Below, piece by piece: positions 16,816 through 24,613 of a stretch of DNA of 32,677 nt. Origin of the DNA: Alphaproteobacteria bacterium (GTDB lineage: Bacteria; Pseudomonadota; Alphaproteobacteria; UBA2966; CAIVPW01); contig VGER01000018.1 in NCBI GenBank assembly GCA_016869235.1, positions 1 through 32,677 on the forward strand, in the 5' to 3' direction. The first letter of the stretch is position 1; every line of letters starts with the position of its first letter. The position numbers and the translations under genes were made by a program. The notes under the pieces are model-generated. The model was not told the origin of the DNA. It made no database searches and saw only the letters and a list, made by a program, of their open reading frames with translations.

Positions 16816-17670
16816 TCAGCTACCCGCAGGACCGGTCGTGCGGGCGGCGCCCTCCACCCGATGCACAAGCTCATCGGCCGTGCGCACGATCTGGCCGAGC
16901 TCGTTCGGCTTGGACAGCCGGTGTCCGCCGTGCTTGATGAGGGTGAGGGTCGCGTCGTCGCTGTCGATCTGCTCCAAAAGCCGCTGCGACAGCTTCCACG
17001 GCACGGCGTTGTCGGCGGTGCCGTGCAACAGCCGCACCGGCTTGTGGATCGCGATGCGGTCTTTCATCACCAGGTGGCGGCGGCCGTCCTCGATCAGCTC
17101 ACGCGTCACCACCGTCTTGGAATCCCCTTCCGACGACGGCCCGCGCCACGGCGTGCCGGCCAGGATCTTCATGCGCCATTCAGTGTCGAACGCGTCCCAC
17201 ATCAACAGCTCGGTGAAGTCGGGCGCCGAGGCGATGCCGACCAGCGCGGCGACCCGCTCCGGCCGCGCCAGGGCGACGCGCAGCATGATCCAGCTGCCCA
17301 TGCTCGAGCCGACCAGGATCTGCGGGCCCTTGGTCACCTCGTCGACGATCGCCAGCGCGTCGCCGATCCAGGTGGACAGCGTGCACGACTCGAAGTCGCC
17401 GCCGGTCTCGCCGTGGCCCTGATAGTCGAAGCGAACGCAGGCGCGGCCGGAGCCGCGGCAATACGCCTCCAGCGCCAGCGCCTTGGCGCCCTCCATGGAC
17501 GAGCGGTAACCGGTGAGAAAAACCAGGCCCGGGGATTTGCCGGGCACGGCGCGATACGCAATAGTGACGTCGCCCCTTGGCCCGCCGCTGATCGCGGGCT
17601 GCTCGTGGGGCTCGATGCGGCGGCGCAAACGGCTCGGCACTGCCGCCGGCTTCCGCAGTGGTACAGGCAT
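16816..17670 (-). CDS. Alpha/beta hydrolase, ABHD10-like
   Basis: 284 residues. Oxyanion region FLTGYRSSMEGAKALALEAYC, then FDYQGHGETGGDF, the nucleophile elbow GSSMG (S123), the acid in LLHGTADNAVPW and the catalytic His in IKHGGHRLSKPNE. The order and the YRSSMEGAKA block resemble the mitochondrial thioesterase/esterase ABHD10 and its alphaproteobacterial relatives. Likely a carboxylesterase or acyl-protein thioesterase; the substrate cannot be told from sequence. The start is ATG 17670, head-to-head with the GT4 gene and overlapping its longest possible frame. Confidence 0.9.
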   Translation of the reverse strand: MPVPLRKPAAVPSRLRRRIEPHEQPAISGGPRGDVTIAYRAVPGKSPGLVFLTGYRSSMEGAKALALEAYCRGSGRACVRFDYQGHGETGGDFESCTLSTWIGDALAIVDEVTKGPQILVGSSMGSWIMLRVALARPERVAALVGIASAPDFTELLMWDAFDTEWRMKILAGTPWRGPSSEGDSKTVVTRELIEDGRRHLVMKDRIAIHKPVRLLHGTADNAVPWKLSQRLLEQIDSDDATLTLIKHGGHRLSKPNELGQIVRTADELVHRVEGAARTTGPAGS

Positions 17671-17723
17671 CCCTGGGACCGTTTCTATTGACGTTCGCCT
17701 CGCAGACTAGCACCGCGCCTTCC

Positions 17724-18908
17724 GTGGCCGCACGTGGCGGCAATGGGGATTCTCCTGGCGCCGATGCTCCCGCCGTGCTGCAGGTGCTGCCGGCGATGAA
17801 CGGCGGCGGCGTCGAGCGCGGCGTCATCGACGTCGCTGCGGCACTGACGCAGAACGGCTGGCGCGCCATCGTCGCCTCCTCGGGCGGGCCGCTGGTACGC
17901 GAGCTGCTGCGCGCCGGCGCGGTGCACGTGCAGCTGCCCATCGAGGCGCGCAACCCGCTCCTGCTTGCCCGCAACGTGCGCCTGATCGGCGTCGCGGCGC
18001 GCGAGCACAACGTGTCCTTGATCCATGCGCGCAGCCGGGCCCCGGCCTGGGCGGCCCGCGCGGCGGCGCGTCGCCTCGGCATTCCGTTCGTGACGACGTT
18101 CCACGGCTACTACAGCCATTCGAACCCGGCGAAGCGCTTCTACAACTCGATCATGGTGAGGGGCGACCGCGTCATCGCCATCTCGCAATTCATCGCCAAG
18201 CACATCCGCACCGTCTACCGCGTCAGCGACGATCGCCTGGTCACCATCCCGCGCGGCATCGATCCCGTAGTGTTCGATCCCGCCGCGGTCAGCGCACACC
18301 GCATCGCCCGCCTGTCCAAGGCGTGGCGGCTGCCCGATGGCTTGCCCGTCATCATGCTTCCCGGCCGCCTGGCGCGCTGGAAAGGCCAGTCGGTCCTCCT
18401 GGAGGCGCTGCCGCGCATGAAGCGGCGCGAGTTCGTGTGCGTCATCGTCGGCGGCCGCAAGGGCCACGACCGCTATCGCTCCGAGCTCGAGGCGATCGTG
18501 CGCACGCGCAACCTCGAATCGGTGGTGCGCTTCGTCGACCACGAAAGCGACATGCCGGCCGCCTACATGTGCGCCGATGTCGTCGTCTCCGCCTCAACCG
18601 ATCCCGAGGCCTTCGGCCGCGTCACGGCGGAGGCCCAGGCGATGGGCCGTCCGGTCGTCGCCACCAGCCATGGCGGCACCATGGAGACCGTGGTGCCGGG
18701 CGAGACCGGTTGGCTGGTGCCACCGCGCGATCCCGACCTCCTCGCCATGTATCTCGACCAGGCGCTGAGCTTGGACACGGTGGCGCGCGAACTGCTGGCG
18801 CGCCGCGCCCGCACGCACATCCTGCGCAACTTCAGCCTGCAAGGCATGTGCGCGGCGACGCTCGACGTGTACCGAAGCCTGCTGATGCCACGGGAGCCGC
18901 AAGCGTAG
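17724..18908 (+). CDS. Glycosyltransferase family 4 (GT-B fold)
   Basis: 394 residues from GTG 17724; TTG 17688 and GTG 17658 are alternatives in the same frame, and none has a strong ribosome-binding site. The N-terminal half begins AVLQVLPAMNGGGVERGVIDVAAALTQNGW, the glycine-rich acceptor/phosphate loop of LPS-type GT4 enzymes. The C-terminal half has VIMLPGRLARWKGQSVLLEAL, and the E-x7-E donor motif in DPEAFGRVTAEAQAMGRPVVAT, then GETGWLVPPRDPD. Probably a cytoplasmic-face enzyme adding a sugar to LPS core or another glycolipid. Followed 7 bp later by a GT9 gene, supporting a shared LPS role. Confidence 0.9.
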   Translation: MAARGGNGDSPGADAPAVLQVLPAMNGGGVERGVIDVAAALTQNGWRAIVASSGGPLVRELLRAGAVHVQLPIEARNPLLLARNVRLIGVAAREHNVSLIHARSRAPAWAARAAARRLGIPFVTTFHGYYSHSNPAKRFYNSIMVRGDRVIAISQFIAKHIRTVYRVSDDRLVTIPRGIDPVVFDPAAVSAHRIARLSKAWRLPDGLPVIMLPGRLARWKGQSVLLEALPRMKRREFVCVIVGGRKGHDRYRSELEAIVRTRNLESVVRFVDHESDMPAAYMCADVVVSASTDPEAFGRVTAEAQAMGRPVVATSHGGTMETVVPGETGWLVPPRDPDLLAMYLDQALSLDTVARELLARRARTHILRNFSLQGMCAATLDVYRSLLMPREPQA

Positions 18909-18915
18909 GGCGCGC

Positions 18916-19836
18916 GTGGACCGCATCCTCGTCATCAAGCACGGTGCGTTGGGCGACTTCGTCTTGGCGACCGGGCCGTTCACCGCCATCCGCGCCCATC
19001 ATCTCGGCGACAACGTCACGCTGCTGACCACGCCGCCGTTCGTCGACTTCGCGCGCCAGAGCCGCCTGTTCGACCGCGTGTGGGTGGATCCGCGCCCCGG
19101 CGTACTGCAGGTAGGCAAGTGGTGGTCGCTGCTGCACCGCCTCCGCGAGGAGCCGTTCGCGCGCGTCTACGACCTGCAGACCTCGACGCGCTCGTCCTTC
19201 TACTTCCGCCTGCTGGCGCGGCCCAAGCCGCAGTGGTCGGGCATCGCCAAGGGCGCCTCGCACCGCCACGACAATCCGGAGCGCGCGCGCATGCACGCCG
19301 TCGATCGCCAGGCCGAGCAGTTGCGCGTCGCCGGCATCGCCCACGTTCCGCACCCGGACTTGAGCTGGGCCAAGGCCGACATCAGCCACCTCACCCTGCC
19401 GCGCCCGTTCGCGCTGCTCGCGCCCGGCGGCTCCGCCCATCGGCCGGAGAAGCGCTGGCCGGCGGTCCGGTACGGCGAGCTGGCCCGCCACCTCAAGGAC
19501 AAGGGGCTCACGCCGGTGGTCGTGGGCGGCCGCGAGGACGCCGCCGCGGCGCGCGCCGTCGCCGAGGCGGGCGGCCTCGATCTCGCCGGCAGCACCACGC
19601 TCGCCGAGGTGGTCGAGATCGCCCGCCGCGCCAAGGTCGCCATCGGCAACGACACCGGGCCGATGCACCTCGCCGCCACCGCCGGCTGCCGCTCGGTCGT
19701 GCTGTTCTCCAAGGCGTCCGACCCGGCCCTGTGCGCGCCGCGCGGGCCGATCGTGCGCATCCTGCGCAAGGCGAACCTCGCCGAGCTACCCGTGACGCAG
19801 GTGGCGGAAGCCGCCTTGAAGGGGATGGGGACCTAG
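18916..19836 (+). CDS. Glycosyltransferase family 9 (heptosyltransferase-like)
   Basis: 306 residues from GTG 18916. MDRILVIKHGALGDFVLATGPFTAIRAHHLGDNVTLLT is the standard ADP-heptose:LPS heptosyltransferase start, with the catalytic Asp of the GALGD loop. The second half carries LLAPGGSAHRPEKRWPAVRYGELARHL, GLDLAGSTTLAEVVEIARRAKVAIGNDTGPMHLAATAGCRSVVLFSKASDP, the donor-binding signature of the family. Likely adds a heptose or similar sugar to LPS core. Same strand and almost contiguous with the GT4 gene. Confidence 0.93.
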   Translation: MDRILVIKHGALGDFVLATGPFTAIRAHHLGDNVTLLTTPPFVDFARQSRLFDRVWVDPRPGVLQVGKWWSLLHRLREEPFARVYDLQTSTRSSFYFRLLARPKPQWSGIAKGASHRHDNPERARMHAVDRQAEQLRVAGIAHVPHPDLSWAKADISHLTLPRPFALLAPGGSAHRPEKRWPAVRYGELARHLKDKGLTPVVVGGREDAAAARAVAEAGGLDLAGSTTLAEVVEIARRAKVAIGNDTGPMHLAATAGCRSVVLFSKASDPALCAPRGPIVRILRKANLAELPVTQVAEAALKGMGT

Positions 19837-19902
19837 CCTACTTTCCCGCGGGCCGCGGGCTGCCGAGTCCGCGCTCGATTTCAACGGAAAAGCAGGCTTC
19901 TC

Positions 19903-21939
19903 GTGGTCGCCCTGACGCTTCCGGACGGCAAGGTCCGCAATTATCCCGGCCCGGTGACGGGCGCCGATCTGGCCCGCGACATCGGTCCCGGGCTGGCCAA
20001 GGCCGCCCTAGCCATCCGCGTCAACGGCAAGGTGTGGGACCTGTCGCGCCCAATCGCCGAGGACGCCACGGTCGCGATCGTCACCAAGAAGGACGACGAC
20101 GCGACGGTCTACGACATCATCCGCCACGACACGGCGCACATCCTCGCCGAGGCGGTGAAGGAGTTGTACCCCGAGACGCAGGTGACGATCGGTCCCAACG
20201 TCGAGGACGGCTTCTATTACGACTTCGCGCGCAAGGAGCCGTTCACGCCGGAAGACCTCGTGCGTATCGAGGAGCGCATGCGCGAGATCGTCAAGCGCAA
20301 CGAGCCGCTGGTGCGCGAGGTGTGGGAGCGCAACAAGGCGGTGGCGTTCTTCGAGGCCCAGGGCGAGAAGTACAAGGCCGAGATCATCGCCGGCCTGCCC
20401 GCCGGCGAGGACATCAGCGTCTACCGCCAGGGCAAGTTCGTCGACCTGTGCCGCGGGCCGCACGGTCCCGCCACGGGTCACGTCGGCCAGGGCTTCAAGC
20501 TGATGAAGATCGCCGGCGCCTATTGGCGCGGCGATTCGAAGAACGAGATGCTGCAGCGCGTCTACGGCACGGCGTGGCGCGACGAGAAGGAGCTCGCCGC
20601 GTACCTCACGCGTCTGGAAGAAGCCGAGAAGCGCGATCACCGCCGCTTGGGCCGTGAGATGGACCTCTTCCACTTCCAGGAAGAGGCGGCCGGCATGCCG
20701 TTCTGGCATCCCAAAGGCTGGACGCTCTATCGCATCCTCGAGGACTTCATCCGCGCACGGCTGAAGCACTCGGGCTACGTCGAGGTGCACACGCCACAGC
20801 TCATCGACCGCTCGCTGTGGGAGCAGTCGGGGCACTGGGAGAAGTTCGGTCAGAACATGTACACGACCGAATCGGAGGAGCGCGTGTTCGCGCTCAAGCC
20901 GATGAACTGCCCGGCGCACATCCAGATCTACAAGCAGGGCATCAAGAGCTACCGCGACCTGCCGCTGCGCATGGCCGAGTTCGGCTGCTGCCACCGCTAC
21001 GAGCCGTCGGGCGCGCTGCACGGGCTGATGCGCGTGCGCGCCTTCACGCAGGACGACGCGCACATCTTCTGCACGGAAGAGCAGATCACGCCTGAGACGA
21101 AGGCGTTCTGCGAGCTGTTGCTCGACGTCTACAAGGACTTCGGCTTCACGGACGTGCATGTGAAGTTCTCCGACCGTCCCAAGGTGCGCGCCGGCACGGA
21201 TGACGTGTGGGACCGCGCCGAGGGCGCGCTCAAGGCCGCCGCCGAGGCCGCCAGCCTGAAGCTCATGCTCAACCCGGGCGAAGGCGCCTTCTACGGGCCG
21301 AAGCTCGAGTTCGTGCTGCGCGACGCCATCGGCCGCGACTGGCAGTGCGGCACGCTGCAGGTGGACTTCGTGCTGCCCGAGCGCCTCGGCGCGCAGTACA
21401 CGGCGGAAGACGGCACGCGCCAGCGTCCGGTCATGCTGCACCGCGCCATCTTGGGATCGCTCGAGCGCTTCACAGGCGTGCTCATCGAGCACTACGCCGG
21501 GCGCATGCCGCTGTGGCTCGCACCGGTGCAGGCGGCGGTGGTCACGATCACGTCAGAGGGCGCCGCCTACGCCGCCGAGGTCGCGGAGCGGCTCAAGGCC
21601 GCCGGCCTGCGCGCCGTGCTCGATACGGGCGCCGAGAAGATCACGTACAAGGTGCGCGAGCACTCGCTCGCCAAGGTTCCCGCCATCCTGGCCATCGGCA
21701 AGCGCGAGGCGGCCGAGCGCACGGTCTCTCTCCGAAGACTCGGGTCGGAGCGCCAGGAAGTCCTTGCGCTGGAAGAGGCCCTGGCTAGACTTGGGGCAGA
21801 AGCTCAGGTCGGCGGCCAAAGGCTTGCCGCCGCCGCTGAGCAGGATTTTTCCGGTACCCGCGGCGCCCAGATCCGCGCACCGAAACAGACAAGGGAGCGC
21901 ATAGATTCGGAGACCACAAACGACGACGCCCACTCGTAA
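19903..21939 (+). CDS. thrS: Threonyl-tRNA synthetase with extended C-terminus
   Basis: Charges tRNA-Thr. 678 residues from GTG 19903. Domains in order: TGS (1-62), editing domain ([24 protein letters not shown], with CRGPH), class II catalytic core with the zinc ligands in [38 protein letters not shown] and [15 protein letters not shown], then the anticodon-binding domain ending [29 protein letters not shown]. Most ThrRS proteins stop about there; this frame continues for some 45 further residues of low complexity and overlaps infC by 35 nt. The extension may be a lost stop codon. Confidence 0.96.
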   Translation: MVALTLPDGKVRNYPGPVTGADLARDIGPGLAKAALAIRVNGKVWDLSRPIAEDATVAIVTKKDDDATVYDIIRHDTAHILAEAVKELYPETQVTIGPNVEDGFYYDFARKEPFTPEDLVRIEERMREIVKRNEPLVREVWERNKAVAFFEAQGEKYKAEIIAGLPAGEDISVYRQGKFVDLCRGPHGPATGHVGQGFKLMKIAGAYWRGDSKNEMLQRVYGTAWRDEKELAAYLTRLEEAEKRDHRRLGREMDLFHFQEEAAGMPFWHPKGWTLYRILEDFIRARLKHSGYVEVHTPQLIDRSLWEQSGHWEKFGQNMYTTESEERVFALKPMNCPAHIQIYKQGIKSYRDLPLRMAEFGCCHRYEPSGALHGLMRVRAFTQDDAHIFCTEEQITPETKAFCELLLDVYKDFGFTDVHVKFSDRPKVRAGTDDVWDRAEGALKAAAEAASLKLMLNPGEGAFYGPKLEFVLRDAIGRDWQCGTLQVDFVLPERLGAQYTAEDGTRQRPVMLHRAILGSLERFTGVLIEHYAGRMPLWLAPVQAAVVTITSEGAAYAAEVAERLKAAGLRAVLDTGAEKITYKVREHSLAKVPAILAIGKREAAERTVSLRRLGSERQEVLALEEALARLGAEAQVGGQRLAAAAEQDFSGTRGAQIRAPKQTRERIDSETTNDDAHS

Positions 21940-22438
21940 GGGGCCGCGCATCAACGACATGATCAACGTCGCCCAAGTGCGACTCATCGACCATACAGGC
22001 GAGAACGTAGGCTTGAAGACCATCACGGAGGCCTTGCGCATGGCCGCCGATGTCGGTCTCGATCTCGTCGAGATCTCCCCCAATTCCGACCCGCCAGTCT
22101 GCAAGATCCTCGACTTCGGCAAGTTCAAGTACGAGGAACAGAAGAAGGCCAATGTCACCCGCAAGAAGCAGAAGGTCATCGAGATCAAGGAGATCAAGCT
22201 GCGTCCCAACATCGACACGCACGACTACGACGTGAAGATGCGGGCCATGAAGAGCTTCTTGGAAGAAGGCGACAAGGTGAAGGTCACGCTCCGCTTCCGC
22301 GGCCGCGAGCTCGCCCACCAGAACCGCGGCCTCGAGGTCCTGCACCGCGTCCAGGGCGATCTCCAGGCGCTCGCCAAGGTCGAGCAGTTCCCCACCATGG
22401 AAGGCCGCCAGATGACCATGGTGATGTCGCCCAAGTAG
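21905..22438 (+). CDS. infC: Translation initiation factor IF-3, ATT start
   Basis: Keeps ribosomal subunits apart and checks start-codon pairing. I place the start at the ATT at 21905: it yields [35 protein letters not shown], the family N-terminus with the conserved GPRIN, and 177 residues in all. AAGGGAG lies 8 bases upstream. The first in-frame ATG, at 21959, would cut off GPRIN and lacks a ribosome-binding site. AUU is the classic autoregulatory start of infC in enterobacteria. The N domain includes [43 protein letters not shown]; the C domain includes [23 protein letters not shown]. Overlaps thrS by 35 nt. Confidence 0.95.
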   Translation: MRRPQTTTPTRKGPRINDMINVAQVRLIDHTGENVGLKTITEALRMAADVGLDLVEISPNSDPPVCKILDFGKFKYEEQKKANVTRKKQKVIEIKEIKLRPNIDTHDYDVKMRAMKSFLEEGDKVKVTLRFRGRELAHQNRGLEVLHRVQGDLQALAKVEQFPTMEGRQMTMVMSPK

Positions 22439-22453
22439 CGCGCGTCGGGCGTC

Positions 22454-22486
22454 ATGGCCGGACTTGATCTGACTTGATCCGGCCAT
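22454..22486 (+). repeat. Inverted repeat in the infC 3' region
   Basis: ATGGCCGGA (22454-22462) and TCCGGCCAT (22478-22486) form a perfect 9-bp stem. The loop contains a tandem copy of ACTTGATC. It stands just before the true terminator and may stabilise the infC message end. Confidence 0.5.
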
Positions 22487-22501
22487 CTGCGTAAGCAAAC
22501 A

Positions 22502-22533
22502 AGCGCGGCAGTCCTTACGGCTGCCGCGCTTTT
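22502..22533 (+). terminator. Intrinsic terminator after infC
   Basis: AGCGCGGCAG (22502-22511) and CTGCCGCGCT (22521-22530), a perfect 10-bp GC-rich stem with a 9-nt loop, followed by TTTTG. It also lies just beyond the stop of the convergent cation transporter and may serve both strands. It implies that rpmI-rplT needs its own promoter. Confidence 0.85.
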
Positions 22534-22537
22534 GTCT

Positions 22538-23179
22538 CTAGCGGACGGTGACGACGGGAATCGCGCGTCTCGCGTCAGCGATCTCGCCGATCGCCTGGCG
22601 GATCACCTGCACCGCGGCGACGATCGCCAGCGTCGCCATGCCCACGCCGACGATCACGTCGGGCCAATGCGTCGCGGTACCCCACACGCCGACTGCCGCC
22701 GCCAGCACCGCCAGGTTGCCGATGGCGTCGTTACGGCTGCACAGCCACGCCGAGCGCAGGTTCGCTTCGGCGCCGCGGAAGCGATAGAGCAGCGCGGCGC
22801 AGGCGACGTTGACGGCGAGCGCCAGCGCTCCCACCGCGCCCATAGTCGTGTGCGCGGGCGGCGCGCCGCTCGCGAAGCTCGCCGCGGCCGCGACCAGGAT
22901 GGCGACCCCGAACGCGAGCATGCCGCTGCCCTTTGCCAGCGCCGCGCCGGCGCGCCAGGTCAGCGAGCGCGACAGCACGAACAGGCTCACCGCATACGTC
23001 GCCGCTTCGGCGAAGAAATCGAGCGAGTCGGCGGTCAGCGCCAGCGAGCCGGTGGCGATGCCGGCGCTCCCTTCCGCGACGAACATCGCCGCGTTGACGG
23101 CGAGCACTGTCCACAGCATGCGGCGCACCGCCGGGTTGGAGACGCCGCTCGCCACCGGCTGGCAGCACGCGTCCATCAT
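22538..23179 (-). CDS. Cation transporter, short CDF (cation diffusion facilitator) type
   Basis: 213 residues with six predicted membrane segments and no C-terminal cytoplasmic domain, unlike full CDF proteins. Starts MMDACC, a possible metal-binding Cys pair. Segment 2 has SLALTADSLDFFAEAATYAVSL, where the usual H/D-x3-D becomes D54-x3-E58. Segment 5 has AWLCSRNDAIGNLAVL, where the usual H/D-x3-D becomes C147-x3-D151. The changed ligands, including a Cys, hint at a softer metal than zinc alone. Start ATG 23179 overlaps the ArsR stop (ATGA), so the two form an operon. Likely exports a divalent cation using the proton gradient; the metal is not certain. Confidence 0.85.
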   Translation of the reverse strand: MMDACCQPVASGVSNPAVRRMLWTVLAVNAAMFVAEGSAGIATGSLALTADSLDFFAEAATYAVSLFVLSRSLTWRAGAALAKGSGMLAFGVAILVAAAASFASGAPPAHTTMGAVGALALAVNVACAALLYRFRGAEANLRSAWLCSRNDAIGNLAVLAAAVGVWGTATHWPDVIVGVGMATLAIVAAVQVIRQAIGEIADARRAIPVVTVR

Positions 23180-23502
23180 TCGGCTCCGCGCTGGCCGGGC
23201 TCGCGCACGTGCGCGATCAAGTCGCTGAGCACCGAGCGCACGTGGGCGTCTGCCACCGTGTAGAACACCTGCTTGCCCTGGCGGCGCGCGCGCACGAGGC
23301 GCGCCGCGCGCAGCAGGCGCAGGTGATGGCTGACCAGCGAATCGGTCAGGCCCAGGCTCGCGGCGATCCTGCCGACGGCCGCCTCCGCGCTCAGGCACGC
23401 CAGCAGGATGCCCAGGCGATTGGGATCGCCCATGATGCGCAGCATGTCGGCGAGTTCCACGGTCTGGTCGGGGGAAAGGCGCTCAGGCTCCGCTCTGAAC
23501 AT
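23176..23502 (-). CDS. ArsR/SmtB-family metal-sensing repressor
   Basis: 108 residues, winged helix. DNA-recognition helix TDSLVSHHLRLLRAARLV, wing RARRQGKQVFYTV. The last helix contains D85-x-H87-x10-H98-x2-E101, exactly the alpha-5 zinc site of SmtB/CzrA. No Cys pair for an alpha-3 site is present, so zinc or cobalt sensing is predicted rather than arsenic or cadmium. First gene of the repressor-transporter operon. The ATG at 23502 lies inside a TGAACAT/ATGTTCA inverted repeat that is probably its own operator. Confidence 0.92.
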   Translation of the reverse strand: MFRAEPERLSPDQTVELADMLRIMGDPNRLGILLACLSAEAAVGRIAASLGLTDSLVSHHLRLLRAARLVRARRQGKQVFYTVADAHVRSVLSDLIAHVREPGQRGAE

Positions 23503-23517
23503 TGGAACAGATGTTCA
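23496..23517 (-). promoter_or_regulatory. Predicted ArsR/SmtB operator
   Basis: TGAACAT (23496-23502) and ATGTTCA (23511-23517), a perfect 7-bp inverted repeat with an 8-nt spacer, close to the TGAAC-AT-GTTCA operators of SmtB/CzrA proteins. It includes the repressor's own start codon, so binding would block transcription start or early elongation. AT-rich bases follow at 23518-23523. Confidence 0.65.
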
Positions 23518-23655
23518 TATATCAGGGCGGCGCGCGCGGGCAAGGTCCGCCTTCGGCCAATACCGAACGCCGACCCGGAGTCACTACGTAGTGACCCGCA
23601 TTGCGCCGCGCGCCGGCCTCGCGAGAATGCTCGGCTGTTCAGGGGAGAGTACCGC

Positions 23656-23868
23656 GTGGCCTTCACGACCGCTGTCCACCACTTTGAGCTTGCCATCGCC
23701 CAGTCCGCCGACCCCGGCATCCGCGCGCTGGCGACCGGGCTCGAGAGAATGGCGACCGCCCTTGCCGCTCGCGAACTGCGGCTTGCCGCCCAGCGCGCGC
23801 CGGGCGCGAGCGGAAATCTGCGCGGTGCGCCTAGCCGCGCTTGCGTGCCCATGGGTCCGTCGCTATAA
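23656..23868 (+). CDS. Small hypothetical protein
   Basis: 70 residues from a GTG at 23656, preceded by AGGGGAGAG with 6-7 bases spacing, a strong ribosome-binding site. The sequence begins AFTTAVHHFELAIAQSADPGIRALATGLERMATALAAREL, which would form amphipathic Ala-rich helices, and ends in a less ordered Arg/Gly stretch. No family recognised, no signal peptide or membrane segment. It is the only likely gene in the 430 bp between the ArsR gene and rpmI and might be a leader gene of the ribosomal-protein operon. The frame could be a chance one. Confidence 0.4.
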   Translation: MAFTTAVHHFELAIAQSADPGIRALATGLERMATALAARELRLAAQRAPGASGNLRGAPSRACVPMGPSL

Positions 23869-23932
23869 AGCCCTGCTTTCCGGCCCGGCACCGCGGCACA
23901 GGTCGTGGGCCCCGGAAAGCAGGATTCCTATC

Positions 23933-24130
23933 ATGTCCAAGCTGAAGACCAAGAGCGGCGCCAAGAAGCGCTTCAAGATCACTGCCAAGGGCAAGGTGAA
24001 GGCCCAGCAGGTCGGCAAGCGCCACCGCCTGATCAACAATTCGCCCAAGCGCACCCGCAACCTGCGCGGCGCCGACACGCTGTCCAAGCCGGAAGCGACG
24101 CGCGCCAAGCGCTGGATGCCGTACGGCTAA
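23933..24130 (+). CDS. rpmI: 50S ribosomal protein L35
   Basis: 65 residues: [24 protein letters not shown], then [27 protein letters not shown] and the C-terminal KRWMPYG, all diagnostic for bL35. The highly basic composition suits an rRNA-binding protein of the large subunit. AAAGCAGGA lies upstream of the ATG. First of the rpmI-rplT pair. In most relatives it follows infC directly; here a 1.5-kb segment with the metal-efflux cassette lies between. Confidence 0.97.
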   Translation: MSKLKTKSGAKKRFKITAKGKVKAQQVGKRHRLINNSPKRTRNLRGADTLSKPEATRAKRWMPYG

Positions 24131-24153
24131 CCCAGGACCAAGAGAGCAAACCC

Positions 24154-24513
24154 ATGTCTCGCGTCACCCGCGCCGTACCGCGCAAGGCCCGCCACGCCAA
24201 GATCCTCAAGCACTCCAAGGGTCAGCGCAACCGGGCGAAGAACAACTACCGCATCGCGTTCCGCCGCGTTACGCACGGGCTCAAGTACGCCTACCGCGAC
24301 CGACGCGCCAAGAAGCGCGACTTCCGCGCCTTGTGGATCCAGCGCATCAACGCCGCCGCGCGCGAGCACGGCCTCACCTACGGGCGATTTATCAGCGGCC
24401 TCAAGGCCGCGGGCATCGAGCTCGACCGCAAGGTTCTTGCCGACATCGCCGTTCGCGATCCTGGGGCCTTCAAGGTTCTGGCCGAGCAAGCGTCGCGCGT
24501 TGAGCGCGCGTAG
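24154..24513 (+). CDS. rplT: 50S ribosomal protein L20
   Basis: 119 residues: [99 protein letters not shown], the standard bL20 sequence. Needed for early assembly of the large subunit; in E. coli it also represses its own operon. AGAGAG precedes the ATG. 23 bp after rpmI, so co-transcribed with it. Confidence 0.97.
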   Translation: MSRVTRAVPRKARHAKILKHSKGQRNRAKNNYRIAFRRVTHGLKYAYRDRRAKKRDFRALWIQRINAAAREHGLTYGRFISGLKAAGIELDRKVLADIAVRDPGAFKVLAEQASRVERA

Positions 24514-24568
24514 CAGGGCGTCGGCCGGAGCGTCCTGAGCGCGACGGCTGTCCTGAGTTGAACTGAAG

Positions 24569-24597
24569 AAGGGGCCCGTTCCGCGTGGCCCCTTTTT
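24569..24597 (+). terminator. Intrinsic terminator between rplT and pheS
   Basis: AAGGGGCC (24569-24576) pairs with GGCCCCTT (24587-24594), loop of 10 nt, followed by a run of five T (24593-24597). It sits only 16 bases before the pheS ATG. It either ends rpmI-rplT or attenuates pheST. I found no Phe-rich leader peptide in the 55 bases before it. Confidence 0.8.
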
Positions 24598-24613
24598 CAT
24601 TGGCGACGAAACC

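Noticed and set aside
20008..21492. Long minus-strand frame opposite thrS (494 codons)
   Set aside because: Antisense shadow typical of GC-rich coding DNA; thrS is certain in this interval.
24514..24568. Possible Phe-rich leader peptide (pheM-like) before pheS
   Set aside because: I read all three frames and found no short frame with clustered Phe codons.
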